A stretch of DNA of 64,000 nucleotides from Bacteroidia bacterium (lineage in GTDB: Bacteria > Bacteroidota > Bacteroidia > Bacteroidales > Prolixibacteraceae), in assembly GCA_025358025.1 (NCBI GenBank), contig JANYKW010000021.1:1-64000 (forward strand). Reading direction: 5' to 3'. Below the pieces are notes generated by a model. That model did no database searches and was not told the DNA's origin. It saw nothing but the letters and a program-made list of their open reading frames with translations. This document shows, one piece after another, positions 1-9,420 of this stretch. Position 1 is the stretch's first letter; each line of letters begins with the position of its first letter. Made by a program: the position numbers and the translations under genes.

Positions 1-621
1 CTCACAGCCAACGTGTTCAATGTGGGTGCCGGCAAGGGTTACTCCATCACCCTGACTCCGGGCTATTCTGGCAGGGTAAGTACATGGTGCTGGAGTGTCT
101 GGATCGATCTGAACCACGATGCTGATTTTGATGATGCAGGAGAACAGGTTCTTACCGCAAGCAAAACTAAAACTTCGGTTACCAAAACGATAAATATTCC
201 TGCAACGGCAGGCACAGGTCCGACAAGGATGCGGGTAAGCATGAAACGAAATATGATGCCTGCTGCCTGTGAGATTTTCAGCAACGGCGAGGTAAAAGAC
301 TATACGGTAAATATTTCTGCCCCTTTGGCTGCTGGCACATTGTACAAAAGTGCCACGATAACACAACAGGATATTGCTCCATCGGCAGGCTTCACCATTT
401 TCCCGAATCCCGCCCAGGATGTCATTAACTTGAGGATAAATGAGTTGAAGGAATGCGATGCTTACAGTATATACAGCATCCAGGGTGCAACAATTTACAG
501 GAAACCTCTGGATGCCAACCTCACACAGGTTGATATTAGCAATTTGCCATCAGGTACTTATATGATAACCATAAAAAATGGAGATCAAATTTTTAATGGG
601 AAATTTATAAAGAACAGATAA
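1..621 (+). CDS. T9SS-secreted protein with GEVED-like and C-terminal sorting domains (5' end outside window)
   Basis: The reading frame is open from base 1, so only the last 206 residues are present and the true start lies to the left. The visible part has a GEVED-type module: a WID-N-D-DFDDAGE stretch resembling acidic calcium-loop sequences, then GEVKDYTVNI. The last ~75 residues are a type A sorting domain of the type IX secretion system, beginning FTIFPNPAQD and ending in a basic tail (KFIKNR). In Bacteroidota such tails direct export across the outer membrane and are cleaved at the surface. The upstream catalytic or adhesive domain cannot be seen, so no specific function is given. A strong hairpin follows the stop codon. 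Confidence 0.85.
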   Translation, partial: LTANVFNVGAGKGYSITLTPGYSGRVSTWCWSVWIDLNHDADFDDAGEQVLTASKTKTSVTKTINIPATAGTGPTRMRVSMKRNMMPAACEIFSNGEVKDYTVNISAPLAAGTLYKSATITQQDIAPSAGFTIFPNPAQDVINLRINELKECDAYSIYSIQGATIYRKPLDANLTQVDISNLPSGTYMITIKNGDQIFNGKFIKNR

Positions 622-635
622 GCTTCTTGAATTTC

Positions 636-682
636 ACTTTATAAGAAAGGCCACCAGAATATGGCGGCCTTTCTTATAAAGT
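636..682 (+). terminator. Hairpin terminator after the T9SS protein
   Basis: A perfect 17-bp inverted repeat (636-652 with 666-682) encloses a 13-base loop. It starts 14 bases after the stop codon. The stem core is AAAGGCC/GGCCTTT, and the right arm runs into TTTCTTAT. Confidence 0.8.
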
Positions 683-862
683 ATTATATTTATGCTAATT
701 GCTCGTGCATTTCCTGAGATCATGGTGAAGTTGAGCGTAAAGTATGCGAACAACCCGAAAAAAAATCAAATGTCACAGCTGAAGACCTTTACGTGTGGCA
801 GAATTATCGAGGTGATGCAAACATGAAGGACAGCGGTCTAAATTGTGTAAAATAGTGTGTAG

Positions 863-900
863 AAAAAAATAGCGCTGTTAATCAATCGATTACAACGCTA
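863..900 (-). terminator. Terminator of the tRNA-Lys transcript
   Basis: Read on the minus strand, an imperfect stem (AGCGTTGTAATC pairing with GATTAACAGCGCT, one bulge, four-base loop) lies just after the tRNA 3' end. It is followed by a run of seven T, a standard intrinsic terminator. Confidence 0.7.
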
Positions 901-904
901 AAAG

Positions 905-977
905 TGACCCAGCTGGGGCTCGAACCCAGGACCCCATCCTTAAAAGGGATGTGCTCTACCTGCTGAGCTACTGAGTC
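905..977 (-). tRNA. tRNA-Lys (anticodon TTT)
   Basis: A 73-nt cloverleaf on the minus strand. Acceptor arms GACTCAG/CTGGGTC pair over 7 bp with one G-T. The D arm is GCTC/GAGC, and the anticodon arm is CATCC-CTTTTAA-GGATG with anticodon TTT at 34-36. The T arm contains GGTTCGAGCCCC-type sequence, and the discriminator base is A. The 3' CCA is not encoded (CTTT follows), so it must be added after transcription. No other tRNA lies nearby. Confidence 0.96.
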
Positions 978-1208
978 ATCCTTGTATTTCCTCTGTTTTT
1001 CAAAGGCACTGCAAAGATAACCCATTTTTTTTAATCACCCAATCCTGATAAAAAAAAAGTATAATATTGGCCAAATAATTTATATGTATCTAAATATAAG
1101 GCGATTACGAAATGTTCTTAGCAAAAATAGTAAATCCGGTAAAAAGCCCTATTTTTGTAATTCATCATGCAAAAATGAGCAGATATTTAAGCAATTAAGT
1201 AATTGTCA

Positions 1209-2036
1209 ATGAACGGTAAAGTAGTGGTTATAACCGGGGCATCTTCAGGTATAGGCCGGGCACTGGCAGTGGAATATGCCAAACGTGGAGCTTCTTTATC
1301 GCTGGCTGCCAGAAGAATCGATCAACTGATTGAACTCAGGGAGCAACTTACTGATTCAGAGATATTGGCTATTCAAACAGATGTGACCAGTGAAAATGCA
1401 TGCAAGGAATTGATAAATAAAACGGTACAACATTATGGCCGCATTGATGTGCTCATCAATAATGCAGGATTGTCTATGCGCGCACTTTTTGATGACATCG
1501 AATTAAGTAGTTTTAAAAGGGTGATGGATGTTAACTTCTACGGTACCGTCTATTGTACCAAATATGCACTTCCATATCTTATCAGTTCAAAAGGCTCCTT
1601 GGTAGGTATAATTTCAGTTGCAGGTCATGTTGCTTTACCGGCAAGATCGGCCTATACGGCCTCAAAATTTGCCATGCGTGGTCTGCTTGACACGATCCGG
1701 TTAGAAAACCTGTATACCGGATTACATGTTCTGGTCGCTGCACCCGGTTTTACTGCCTCAGAGATCAGAACGTCTGCGCTGAGAGCAGATGGTACTCCCC
1801 AGGGAGAAACTCCCAGGAAAGAAGAAAAAATGATGCGTTCGGAAGATTGTGCCCTATTGGTTATTCGTGCCATTGAGCATAGAAAAAGATCTCTTGTACT
1901 TACTTTTGCAGAGGGAAGATTACCGCTGTTTTTTGGAAAATTCTTTCCACTCCTGCTGGACAGGCTTACTTTTCGTCATATGTCCAAAGAACTTGATTCT
2001 CCGCTGCATAAAAAAATGGCCAGGCAGCGCAAATAG
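1209..2036 (+). CDS. Short-chain dehydrogenase/reductase (SDR family)
   Basis: A 275-residue classical SDR oxidoreductase with a Rossmann fold. The nucleotide-binding motif TGASSGIG is at residues 9-16, the structural NNAG at 84-87, and the catalytic residues are Ser136 and Y149-TAS-K153. The C-terminal ~75 residues are basic and hydrophobic and may sit at the membrane, as in several Bacteroidetes SDRs. The substrate cannot be told from the sequence. I place the start at ATG 1209 because the TTG two codons upstream is a weaker choice. A TATTTTTG box at 1150-1157 fits the Bacteroidetes -7 element, but no TTTG lies at the right distance. The gene converges on the LysE-type exporter with a 10-base gap. 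Confidence 0.9.
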   Translation: MNGKVVVITGASSGIGRALAVEYAKRGASLSLAARRIDQLIELREQLTDSEILAIQTDVTSENACKELINKTVQHYGRIDVLINNAGLSMRALFDDIELSSFKRVMDVNFYGTVYCTKYALPYLISSKGSLVGIISVAGHVALPARSAYTASKFAMRGLLDTIRLENLYTGLHVLVAAPGFTASEIRTSALRADGTPQGETPRKEEKMMRSEDCALLVIRAIEHRKRSLVLTFAEGRLPLFFGKFFPLLLDRLTFRHMSKELDSPLHKKMARQRK

Positions 2037-2046
2037 TTTTCAATGT

Positions 2047-2679
2047 TCAAATTCCTGTTATCTGCAGATAAACAAAGAATACCACGGCAATCAAAATGAC
2101 GACCAAACCAATAATCCGGTTGGCCCAGTACAATAAATTGATGGTAAACTTGTGACGGAAGCGATTGGCGAAGCCTGTAATCAATAGCCACCACGAAACT
2201 CCTCCTATAAAAATGCCTCCGATTGTAAGAAGTGCTTCCACGGGATGTGAAAAATGCAAAACAATACTATAACTGGTGAAAATTGCAACGAAAACAAAGA
2301 CAGAGAGCGGATTAGATAAAGTTATCAGAAAGGTGGTGAGAAAATCCTGCAGGTGCGAAGAACCTCTTCTTTTATTATTTTTAATCTGCTTCGTAGGATT
2401 TGAACGGAAAATATAGATACCCAACAGGAGGAGTACGGACAATCCAACCAATTTAAAGTATAATTCATAAGTACGTATAAAATCAATAATTATGGATAGG
2501 CTGAAACCAGCTACCAGTGCATACACAGTATCTGCCGTAGCAACGCCAATTCCTGAAAAAATACCTGATTTCCAGTTTTTGTTAACAGTTCTCTGGATGC
2601 ATAAAATTCCAAGGGGACCGAGGGGAATTGATACTGCCATTCCTGTAATTATGCCTTTCCAGAGCAAATGTATATCCAT
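2047..2679 (-). CDS. LysE/RhtB-family amino acid exporter
   Basis: A 210-residue integral membrane protein with about six hydrophobic segments and the LysE-family N-terminus (SIPLGPLGILCIQRT, residues 17-31), where the PxGP motif marks the family. A conserved NP (ITLSNPLSVFVF) lies in the middle of the protein. Members export amino acids or related small metabolites across the cytoplasmic membrane; the substrate here is unknown. A TATTTTTG box on the minus strand (2685-2692) ends only six bases before the ATG, so a transcript from it would be nearly leaderless. The gene is monocistronic by position. Confidence 0.88.
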   Translation of the reverse strand: MDIHLLWKGIITGMAVSIPLGPLGILCIQRTVNKNWKSGIFSGIGVATADTVYALVAGFSLSIIIDFIRTYELYFKLVGLSVLLLLGIYIFRSNPTKQIKNNKRRGSSHLQDFLTTFLITLSNPLSVFVFVAIFTSYSIVLHFSHPVEALLTIGGIFIGGVSWWLLITGFANRFRHKFTINLLYWANRIIGLVVILIAVVFFVYLQITGI

Positions 2680-2822
2680 AGAGACAAAAATAGAGTAAAA
2701 AATTATTTATACATACAATAAACCGAATTCTATAAACTTTACAGAGATATTTGGTTATTTTTAGGCAATCGACCAGGGTAATCAAAATTACTTAAATTTC
2801 TTAAACTATAAAAAAAATAAAA

Positions 2823-3725
2823 GTGAAAACCAATTTTTATCTGATCTTTTTCTTTATGATAGCATCACAAACCACATTCTCACAAGATGTTGTGAAATTA
2901 TGGCCCGATGGTACTCCAGGTGCAGTTGTATCTCCAAAGCCGGAAGAGACATTCGAAGGCAGAAGAGTCCGCTACGTATCTGAACCTACGCTTACGGTTT
3001 ACCTTCCGACAAAAGAACTGAATACCGGTGCAGCGGTAATTATTTGTCCGGGTGGCGGTTATGGCATCGAAGCCATGGATCACGAAGGTTACGAAGTCGC
3101 GGAATTCCTTCAGAGTCACGGCATTGCAGGAATTGTTCTGAAATACAGACTACCCTACGGACATTCTGAACTGCCATTGCAGGATGCACAGCAAGCCATG
3201 CGATTGGTGAGGTCAAATTCCGGAGCGTGGGCTATTGATCCGGGGAAGGTTGGAATCGCAGGATTTTCAGCTGGAGGACATCTGGCTTCCACTCTCGCAA
3301 CTCATTTTGATACAGGCAATAAGGATGCAAATAATTCAATAGAAAAAATAAGTTGCAGGCCTGACTTTTCCATTCTCCTTTATCCGGTAATAACGTTTAA
3401 AGAGGAGTGGGGTCATATGGGTTCCAGGGAAAATCTGATAGGAAAAACAACCGACTGGAAAATTATTCAGAAATTCTGCAATGAATTGCAGGTTACAAGT
3501 CAAACTCCTCCGGCATTTATCGCGCTGGCTGATGATGATACAGGCGTTAAGCCACGAAACAGCATCGAATATTACCTGGCTCTCAAACGGGAAGGAATTC
3601 CGGCAGAACTTCATATTTTTAAAGAAGGAGGACATGGATTTGGGATGCATAAAACAGGTAAAGCCCATGATCAGTGGCCCCTGATGCTAGTTGAGTGGAT
3701 GAAAGCTATGCAATATATTAAGTAA
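2823..3725 (+). CDS. Secreted alpha/beta hydrolase (esterase/acetylxylan esterase-like)
   Basis: A 300-residue hydrolase starting with GTG and a signal peptide (cleavage expected after TTFSQ, residue 21). The oxyanion loop is CPGGGY (75-80). The nucleophile elbow GFSAGG has Ser149. An acidic triad candidate lies in ADDDTG (237-239), and His271 is in GGHGFG. This arrangement is typical of BD-FAE/Aes-type esterases often annotated as acetylxylan or carbohydrate esterases, probably acting in the periplasm. The actual ester is unknown. It is the first gene of a tight run: the Nudix gene starts one base inside its stop (TAATG), so the two are likely translationally coupled. Confidence 0.88.
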   Translation: MKTNFYLIFFFMIASQTTFSQDVVKLWPDGTPGAVVSPKPEETFEGRRVRYVSEPTLTVYLPTKELNTGAAVIICPGGGYGIEAMDHEGYEVAEFLQSHGIAGIVLKYRLPYGHSELPLQDAQQAMRLVRSNSGAWAIDPGKVGIAGFSAGGHLASTLATHFDTGNKDANNSIEKISCRPDFSILLYPVITFKEEWGHMGSRENLIGKTTDWKIIQKFCNELQVTSQTPPAFIALADDDTGVKPRNSIEYYLALKREGIPAELHIFKEGGHGFGMHKTGKAHDQWPLMLVEWMKAMQYIK

Positions 3726-4273
3726 TGGTTCCACTACCCGGGAACGGATTTGAATTTTGCCCCAAATGTAGTTCTGTCAGCTTTCATAGCAAGAACGGGG
3801 GAAGGTCTTATTGGTGCGAAGATTGTAACTTCCATTATTTCATCAATAATTCGGCAGCAGTTGCATGCCTGATTATCAATAGTTCAGGCGAATTATTGCT
3901 TACCAGAAGAGCTGTGGAGCCGAACAAGGGTATGCTGGATCTCCCCGGAGGATTTGTCGAGCCGATGGAAACTGCCGAAGAGGCAGTTGTTAGGGAAATA
4001 AAAGAAGAATTGAACCTGGATGTCACCAAAATGATTTACCTGGTCTCATTTCCCAATCTTTATCCTTTTTCCAATTTAGTTGTACCTACCGTTGATCTGG
4101 CTTTTGTATGCCAGGTTGAGAGTTTCCGAGCCATGAAACCTGATGATGATGTAGCATCCATCGAATTTTTCCATCCCGAAAAAATAGAGATGGATGCTTT
4201 GTGTGCCGAAAGTATGAGACAGATCATCCGGTATTACCTTAAAAATAAAACTTATCAAATTTTTTGTTCTTAA
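3725..4273 (+). CDS. Nudix hydrolase with N-terminal zinc ribbon
   Basis: A 182-residue protein. Cys12, Cys15, Cys31 and Cys34 form a CxxC...CxxC zinc ribbon, as in NudC-like and some ADP-sugar Nudix proteins. The Nudix box runs from Gly76: G-x5-E82-x7-R90-E91-x2-E94-E95, with Asn97 where the consensus has Gly. It should hydrolyse a nucleoside diphosphate linked to another group in the cytoplasm; the substrate cannot be assigned. The start overlaps the esterase stop by one base, and the aminopeptidase gene begins three bases after its stop. Without a NudC SQPWPFPxS motif I do not call it a NADH pyrophosphatase. Confidence 0.88.
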   Translation: MVPLPGNGFEFCPKCSSVSFHSKNGGRSYWCEDCNFHYFINNSAAVACLIINSSGELLLTRRAVEPNKGMLDLPGGFVEPMETAEEAVVREIKEELNLDVTKMIYLVSFPNLYPFSNLVVPTVDLAFVCQVESFRAMKPDDDVASIEFFHPEKIEMDALCAESMRQIIRYYLKNKTYQIFCS

Positions 4274-4276
4274 AAT

Positions 4277-6067
4277 ATGAAGATTGCCAACCGAATTGAT
4301 GCATTAAGAGCGCAAATGGAGGAAAATAGCATAGATGCATATTTGATTACCGGTTCCGACCCTCATTTAAGCGAATATACGCCCGACAGATGGAAAACAA
4401 GGGAATGGATCTCCGGTTTTACAGGATCCTACGGCAAAGTACTGGTTACAATGGAAAAAGTACTTCTCTGGACCGATACCCGCTATTTCATCCAGGCGTT
4501 TGAAGAATTGAAAGGCACCGAAATTGAATTGATGAAGGAGAGGGTTCCTGAGGCCATTTCAATGGAAGAATGGGTATGCGACAATCTTTGTGCCGGCAAT
4601 AGAATTGCCGTGGATGGAGCAACCCTTTCTGCGGCGGATGCGGCGCAACTGGAATCAAAATTCAGTGCGAAGGGCATCATTTTTGATACGAAACCTGATC
4701 TGGTATCGCAGATCTGGAAACATCGTCCGGTAGAATCTCTGGTTCCTATTTATGAACATACAACCGAATTTGCCGGAAAATCCAGAATAGAAAAGATCAC
4801 CCTGGTCAGAAAAATACTGTTTTCGAAAGATATTGACGCTGCTGTAATTTCCATGCTTGATGATATTGCCTGGTTATTTAACATAAGAGGAAATGAAATC
4901 AGTTACACCCCGCTTGTAACGGCCTATGTATACCTCGATCAGGAAAATGTGTGGTTATTTATTCATCCGGATAAGATAACCGGTATTTTCAGGGATATCC
5001 TGGAGAAAGAGGGGATCCAGGTTCTACATTATGATCAATTCTACTCTTTTTTAGGCAGAATTGCCGCCAAAAAAATTCAGGTTGACCCGCTTCGCTCCAA
5101 TTCGATTCTTGCCAGGTCATTAATTAATAACAATTTAATCGACAAAAGTCCCTCAGTTACAACCCAGATTAAGGCAGTCAAAGATCAGACAGAGATTAAT
5201 AATATTCGAACATCTCATATCAAAGATGGTGCAGCGATGGTTCATTTTTTGTACTGGATATTTCAATCTATTGGCAAGGAACGAATCACCGAAATTTCGG
5301 CAGGTAACAAGTTGAATGAATTTCGCAGCCGGCAACCATTGTTTAAAGGCGATAGCTTTCATCCGATTGCCGGTTTTGGACCTCATGGTGCCATTGTCCA
5401 TTATCATGCAACGAGTCGAACTGATATGGAAATTTTGCCCGACAATTTGCTTCTTATCGATTCGGGTGGCCAGTATTTGGATGGCACCACAGACATTACC
5501 CGGACCATTTGTCTGGGGAAACCAACAGAAAAACAGAAAGAAGACTTCACCAATTGCTTAAAAGGACATATTTCACTTGCGAATGCTGTCTTTCCTCAGG
5601 GCACTAAAGGACATTCGCTCGATTCGATAGCTCGTAAGCCATTATGGGACAAAGGAATTAATTACGGTCATGGTACAGGACATGGCATCGGCTATTTTTT
5701 GTCTGTGCACGAAGGTCCAATGAGTATACGGGCCGAATTCAACAATGAACCAATCAGGGAAGGCCATCTTTTATCGAATGAGCCTGGAATTTACAGAGCA
5801 GGTGAATATGGTATCCGCATTGAAAATGTCATTTTGTGCAAAAAAAGCATTTCCAATGAATTTGGAGACTTTCTCTGCTTCGAAACAGTATCACTCTGTC
5901 CGATTGACAGGCAGCTTATCGTTCCTGAACTGTTGAATACAGGAGAGATAAACTGGATCAATAATTACCATGAAACAGTACTCCTGAAAATATCACCGCT
6001 TATTTTGGATGGAGAGGTTTTGGTCTGGTTAAAATCAGCTTGCCTGCCAGTAATTAATCCGGAATAA
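4277..6067 (+). CDS. pepP: Xaa-Pro aminopeptidase (aminopeptidase P, M24B)
   Basis: A 596-residue three-domain member of the M24B family. Two creatinase-like N-terminal domains (about 1-310) precede the pita-bread catalytic domain. The dinuclear metal ligands are all visible: Asp395 and Asp406 (LIDSGG...TTDITRT), His469 (GTGHGIG), Glu502 (SNEPGIY) and Glu516 (RIENV). A C-terminal extension of the long eukaryotic/Bacteroidetes type (about 535-596) follows. It removes N-terminal residues ahead of proline in peptides, in the cytoplasm, since no signal peptide is seen. It lies three bases after the Nudix gene and ten bases before the next gene, so it belongs to the same transcript. Confidence 0.95.
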   Translation: MKIANRIDALRAQMEENSIDAYLITGSDPHLSEYTPDRWKTREWISGFTGSYGKVLVTMEKVLLWTDTRYFIQAFEELKGTEIELMKERVPEAISMEEWVCDNLCAGNRIAVDGATLSAADAAQLESKFSAKGIIFDTKPDLVSQIWKHRPVESLVPIYEHTTEFAGKSRIEKITLVRKILFSKDIDAAVISMLDDIAWLFNIRGNEISYTPLVTAYVYLDQENVWLFIHPDKITGIFRDILEKEGIQVLHYDQFYSFLGRIAAKKIQVDPLRSNSILARSLINNNLIDKSPSVTTQIKAVKDQTEINNIRTSHIKDGAAMVHFLYWIFQSIGKERITEISAGNKLNEFRSRQPLFKGDSFHPIAGFGPHGAIVHYHATSRTDMEILPDNLLLIDSGGQYLDGTTDITRTICLGKPTEKQKEDFTNCLKGHISLANAVFPQGTKGHSLDSIARKPLWDKGINYGHGTGHGIGYFLSVHEGPMSIRAEFNNEPIREGHLLSNEPGIYRAGEYGIRIENVILCKKSISNEFGDFLCFETVSLCPIDRQLIVPELLNTGEINWINNYHETVLLKISPLILDGEVLVWLKSACLPVINPE

Positions 6068-6077
6068 ACCAATTTTT

Positions 6078-8987
6078 ATGACGAAATCCACAAATAATAT
6101 TCTTTCCGGACTTATCTGGCTATGCCTGATTCTTCTGCCATTTAGCGCCGGAGCTCAATATTTTGCTGTTGGACAGGATCCGGGAAGCATCAAATGGAAA
6201 TATATCCAAACCGATCATTTTCAGATCATTTTTCCTTCCGAATATGAAACGGAAGCACAAAGAGTTGCACATATCTTTGAGAAGGTTTATACCTATTCCG
6301 GGATTTCGCTTCAACACCAGCCCAAAAGGATCTCTGTTATACTACACACCAAATCAATGAATTCCAACGGATTTGTGGCCTGGGCTCCCTCAAGGGTTGA
6401 ACTCTTTCCAACGCCTGGTCAGGAGAGCTATTCACAAGGATGGATTGAACAGCTGGCCATTCATGAACTCAGGCATCATGTGCAGATTGATAAAATAGAA
6501 TCTGAATTACCCACTATTTTTAAAATCTTGCTTGGCGAGCAAGCCGCATCATTGGTCATTGGAGCCTATTTGCCCTTCTGGTTTCTTGAGGGTGATGCGG
6601 TGGTCTCAGAAACTGCCTTAAGCCAATCTGGAAGAGGTCGTTTATCCTCCTTTTCGATGGAGTTAAAGGCTCAGGCAGATGTTAAAGGCATTTATAGTTT
6701 TGACAAGGCCTATCTCGGTTCCTATAAAGATTATATTCCTGATTATTATCAGCTTGGTTATCAGATGGTTTCTAATATCAGAAATCAAAATGGGGGAGAG
6801 GTGTGGGGAAAGGTGCTGCATCATGTAGCAAGAAATCCATTGGGACTGACCTCCCTTTCCAGAGGTTTAAAGCTGGCTACCGGAAAAAATCAGGATGAAT
6901 ATTACATTTCGGTCATGAAGAATCTTCAAGTGACCAAACCATTTAATTTTGATGGTTCGCCTGATTCAGTAATTAACAGGATGACAGTTGTTAAGCCTTC
7001 TAAAAATTATACAAGTTACAGATATCCTCATTTTGTGGATGACTCCACTTTTATCGCGCTGAAAACATCCCTGAATAAAATACCGGAAATCGTATGGGTT
7101 GACAGCAAACAAAATGAGCGGAAACTCCTCTCTCCCGGATCTATTTTGGATGAATCAATGAGCTATTCAAATGGAAAAATTGTCTGGATGGAATCTAAAC
7201 CGGATCCCAGGTGGACCTACCGGGATAAATCTTTGTTACGAATTTTAGATATTCGTACCGGCAAATTGAAGGAGCGGATTATCGACGGCAAAATTTTTGC
7301 TCCGGTAATTTCGCCGGATGGTGAATGGATTGCTGCAGTCAGGTATGATTACCTCAATACTTGTTCCATCGTGTTGATAAAATCTGATAATAATCAGATT
7401 ATAAAGGAGTTCAATGCCAACGATCACCATGAATTTTTGACACCGTCATGGTCCTCCGGCAATGATGTACTGTATGCAGTTGAACTGGGAAATGAAGGAA
7501 AAACAATTATCCGGTTGAATATTCCGTCCGGCGAAATAATTCACATAACCGCTCCTACTTTCGGAGAATTGAAAAAACCGGTACAAAGAGGTAATTTTCT
7601 CTTCTATACTGCAGATGATGCGGGGAAAAATGAAGGATATGCCCTGGATTTGACAACCGGAAGGAGCTATCGGATTGCGAAGGCCAAATACGGGATCAAA
7701 GACCTCCAAAGTTCTGCCGATGGTAGTAAATTGCTTTTCTCAGATTACTCGGCAAATGGCTTTATAATAGTCAAAAAAGAGAATTTCAGGTCTGAATGGA
7801 TGGAGAAAATTCCCGGGAATAGGTTTCAGGACACTTTGTCCGACATATTGACGTCGCAGGAAAATGGAATCATCGATTTTGGCGGCATGGATACTACCAG
7901 GTTTGTTACTGAAAAATATGCCAAATTCAGGAATCTGATCAATATTCACAGTTGGTCGCCAATTTATATTGATCCTGACCAGTCAGTTATAAATGCCGGA
8001 TTCTCAATAGTTTCACAAAATAAGCTTTCGACAGCGATCACGCAATTGGGTTATGATTATTCCACAGTCAATCATACCGGAAAATGGATTGGAAAATTTG
8101 AATATGCCGGATGGTACCCGGTCATGAAACTTTATGCGGATTACGGAAAAGAAAATTCCAGTTATTACATGATCAACAAGGTTTACAATTTACAAAATCA
8201 AATCACCAGACAGGATACCGTCTCCGTTCCCTTCACACAAAAAGTAATGAATCTGCATCTTGATGCAACAATCCCAATAAACCTGTCGCATGGGAAAATG
8301 TACAGATTGGTTCAACCTGAGATTCAATTAGGCTATTCGTACTACTGGCAGGAACCCACGACACTTTCCACGATCTTCAGGGGTAGTTATGTTCCGTTTA
8401 CCTATCGCCTTTATGCACATAACCTGATGCAGCGGAGCACGCGTGACATTCAAACACGATGGGGACAAATTATGGATCTTCATTTCAGGCAGACCCCATT
8501 TGGAGACCGGCAAAAAGGTACAATAGCCTCTGCCGAAGGAACGATCTATTTGCCCGGCATTTTTGATGGTCACGGACTTAGATTTTATGGTGGCTATCAA
8601 AAAAAGAAGTCGGATGCTTCCTATTTTAGTGACATAATCAGCTATCCCAGAGGTTATATGAGCCAGAATAACAACGAAATGGTTACATTAAGGAGTGATT
8701 ATGTACTTCCTCTTCTGTCGCCCGACTGGAATATCTGGCACCTATACTACCTGAAAAGAGTTACCCTAAGGATTCACTACGATATGGCCAATATGATCAG
8801 CCCGGTTTATCATTCGACCAGCACGATCCATGAACATGTAAGCTCGGCCGGAGGTGAACTGCTTACTGAGTGTCACTTTCTACGTTTTATCGCTCCTGTT
8901 AAAATGGGAATCAGAGAATCTTACCAGATCGAATCCAAAACGGTTATTTCAGAATTCATTTTTTCAGTCAACTTCAACGGAATATAA
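6078..8987 (+). CDS. Secreted HExxH peptidase-like protein with beta-propeller and probable outer-membrane barrel
   Basis: A 969-residue protein with a signal peptide ending in SAGAQ (about residue 27). An M1/gluzincin-like N-terminal domain carries H129-ELR-H133 with a WFLEGDA block (Glu171 as candidate third zinc ligand) about 38 residues later, the spacing seen in peptidase-MA-like domains. Residues ~300-590 contain repeated strands of the TolB/WD40-like type (ISPDGEWIAAV, SADGSKLLFSD). The last ~350 residues alternate polar and aromatic residues as in outer-membrane barrels. I infer a surface or periplasmic protease-like protein anchored in the outer membrane. No function is established from the sequence. 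It is the last gene of the run starting at 2823. Confidence 0.75.
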   Translation: MTKSTNNILSGLIWLCLILLPFSAGAQYFAVGQDPGSIKWKYIQTDHFQIIFPSEYETEAQRVAHIFEKVYTYSGISLQHQPKRISVILHTKSMNSNGFVAWAPSRVELFPTPGQESYSQGWIEQLAIHELRHHVQIDKIESELPTIFKILLGEQAASLVIGAYLPFWFLEGDAVVSETALSQSGRGRLSSFSMELKAQADVKGIYSFDKAYLGSYKDYIPDYYQLGYQMVSNIRNQNGGEVWGKVLHHVARNPLGLTSLSRGLKLATGKNQDEYYISVMKNLQVTKPFNFDGSPDSVINRMTVVKPSKNYTSYRYPHFVDDSTFIALKTSLNKIPEIVWVDSKQNERKLLSPGSILDESMSYSNGKIVWMESKPDPRWTYRDKSLLRILDIRTGKLKERIIDGKIFAPVISPDGEWIAAVRYDYLNTCSIVLIKSDNNQIIKEFNANDHHEFLTPSWSSGNDVLYAVELGNEGKTIIRLNIPSGEIIHITAPTFGELKKPVQRGNFLFYTADDAGKNEGYALDLTTGRSYRIAKAKYGIKDLQSSADGSKLLFSDYSANGFIIVKKENFRSEWMEKIPGNRFQDTLSDILTSQENGIIDFGGMDTTRFVTEKYAKFRNLINIHSWSPIYIDPDQSVINAGFSIVSQNKLSTAITQLGYDYSTVNHTGKWIGKFEYAGWYPVMKLYADYGKENSSYYMINKVYNLQNQITRQDTVSVPFTQKVMNLHLDATIPINLSHGKMYRLVQPEIQLGYSYYWQEPTTLSTIFRGSYVPFTYRLYAHNLMQRSTRDIQTRWGQIMDLHFRQTPFGDRQKGTIASAEGTIYLPGIFDGHGLRFYGGYQKKKSDASYFSDIISYPRGYMSQNNNEMVTLRSDYVLPLLSPDWNIWHLYYLKRVTLRIHYDMANMISPVYHSTSTIHEHVSSAGGELLTECHFLRFIAPVKMGIRESYQIESKTVISEFIFSVNFNGI

Positions 8988-9343
8988 TTTTACGGGATTC
9001 TCAGAAGGATGACCCCAGATAATTTAGAAGGGGGCTCACCAGGATGATCCATATCTTCAATATTTACATATGTAAAGCATAAAAGTATCCAAATTTATAA
9101 TTGATTTATTGCCTATAAACCAATTATAGAGTAGTTAATTTCAATTAATTACAGTAATAAAGCAAACTATTTGTTTATTAAAATGCAGTACATCTGTATA
9201 CAATTGAATAAAATTGATGTACAATAAAAATTATGTATATTCAAATACTTATAATCCAGTCGTTTAATTGATTTATCTAAATTTATACTTAATACATGAT
9301 TCCTTTTGTGTTTGTTGCAAGTGATTTTTTAGATAACATTTGT

Positions 9344-9382
9344 AATTTATCATTGATTACAACATGCAATCAGTGATAAATT
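9344..9382. repeat. 15-bp inverted repeat, candidate operator
   Basis: Arms 9344-9358 and 9368-9382 match at 14 of 15 positions (core TTTATCATTGATT against AATCAGTGATAAA) around a 9-base spacer. It sits directly upstream of the -33 region of the HTH gene, a position suited to autoregulation by that protein. The binding role is inference. Confidence 0.45.
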
Positions 9383-9388
9383 TATTTT

Positions 9389-9420
9389 ATTGCATAATGT
9401 GAATTATATTATTACATTTG
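9389..9420 (+). promoter_or_regulatory. Bacteroidetes-type promoter of the HTH gene
   Basis: ATTG at 9389-9392, a 20-base spacer and TACATTTG at 9413-9420 match the TTTG / TAnnTTTG consensus except for one base. Transcription would start near 9425, just before the ATG at 9438. Confidence 0.6.

Noticed and set aside
683-862. Possible gene remnant between the T9SS protein and tRNA-Lys
   Set aside because: Short frames only, with no recognisable protein motif; I see nothing to support a pseudogene.
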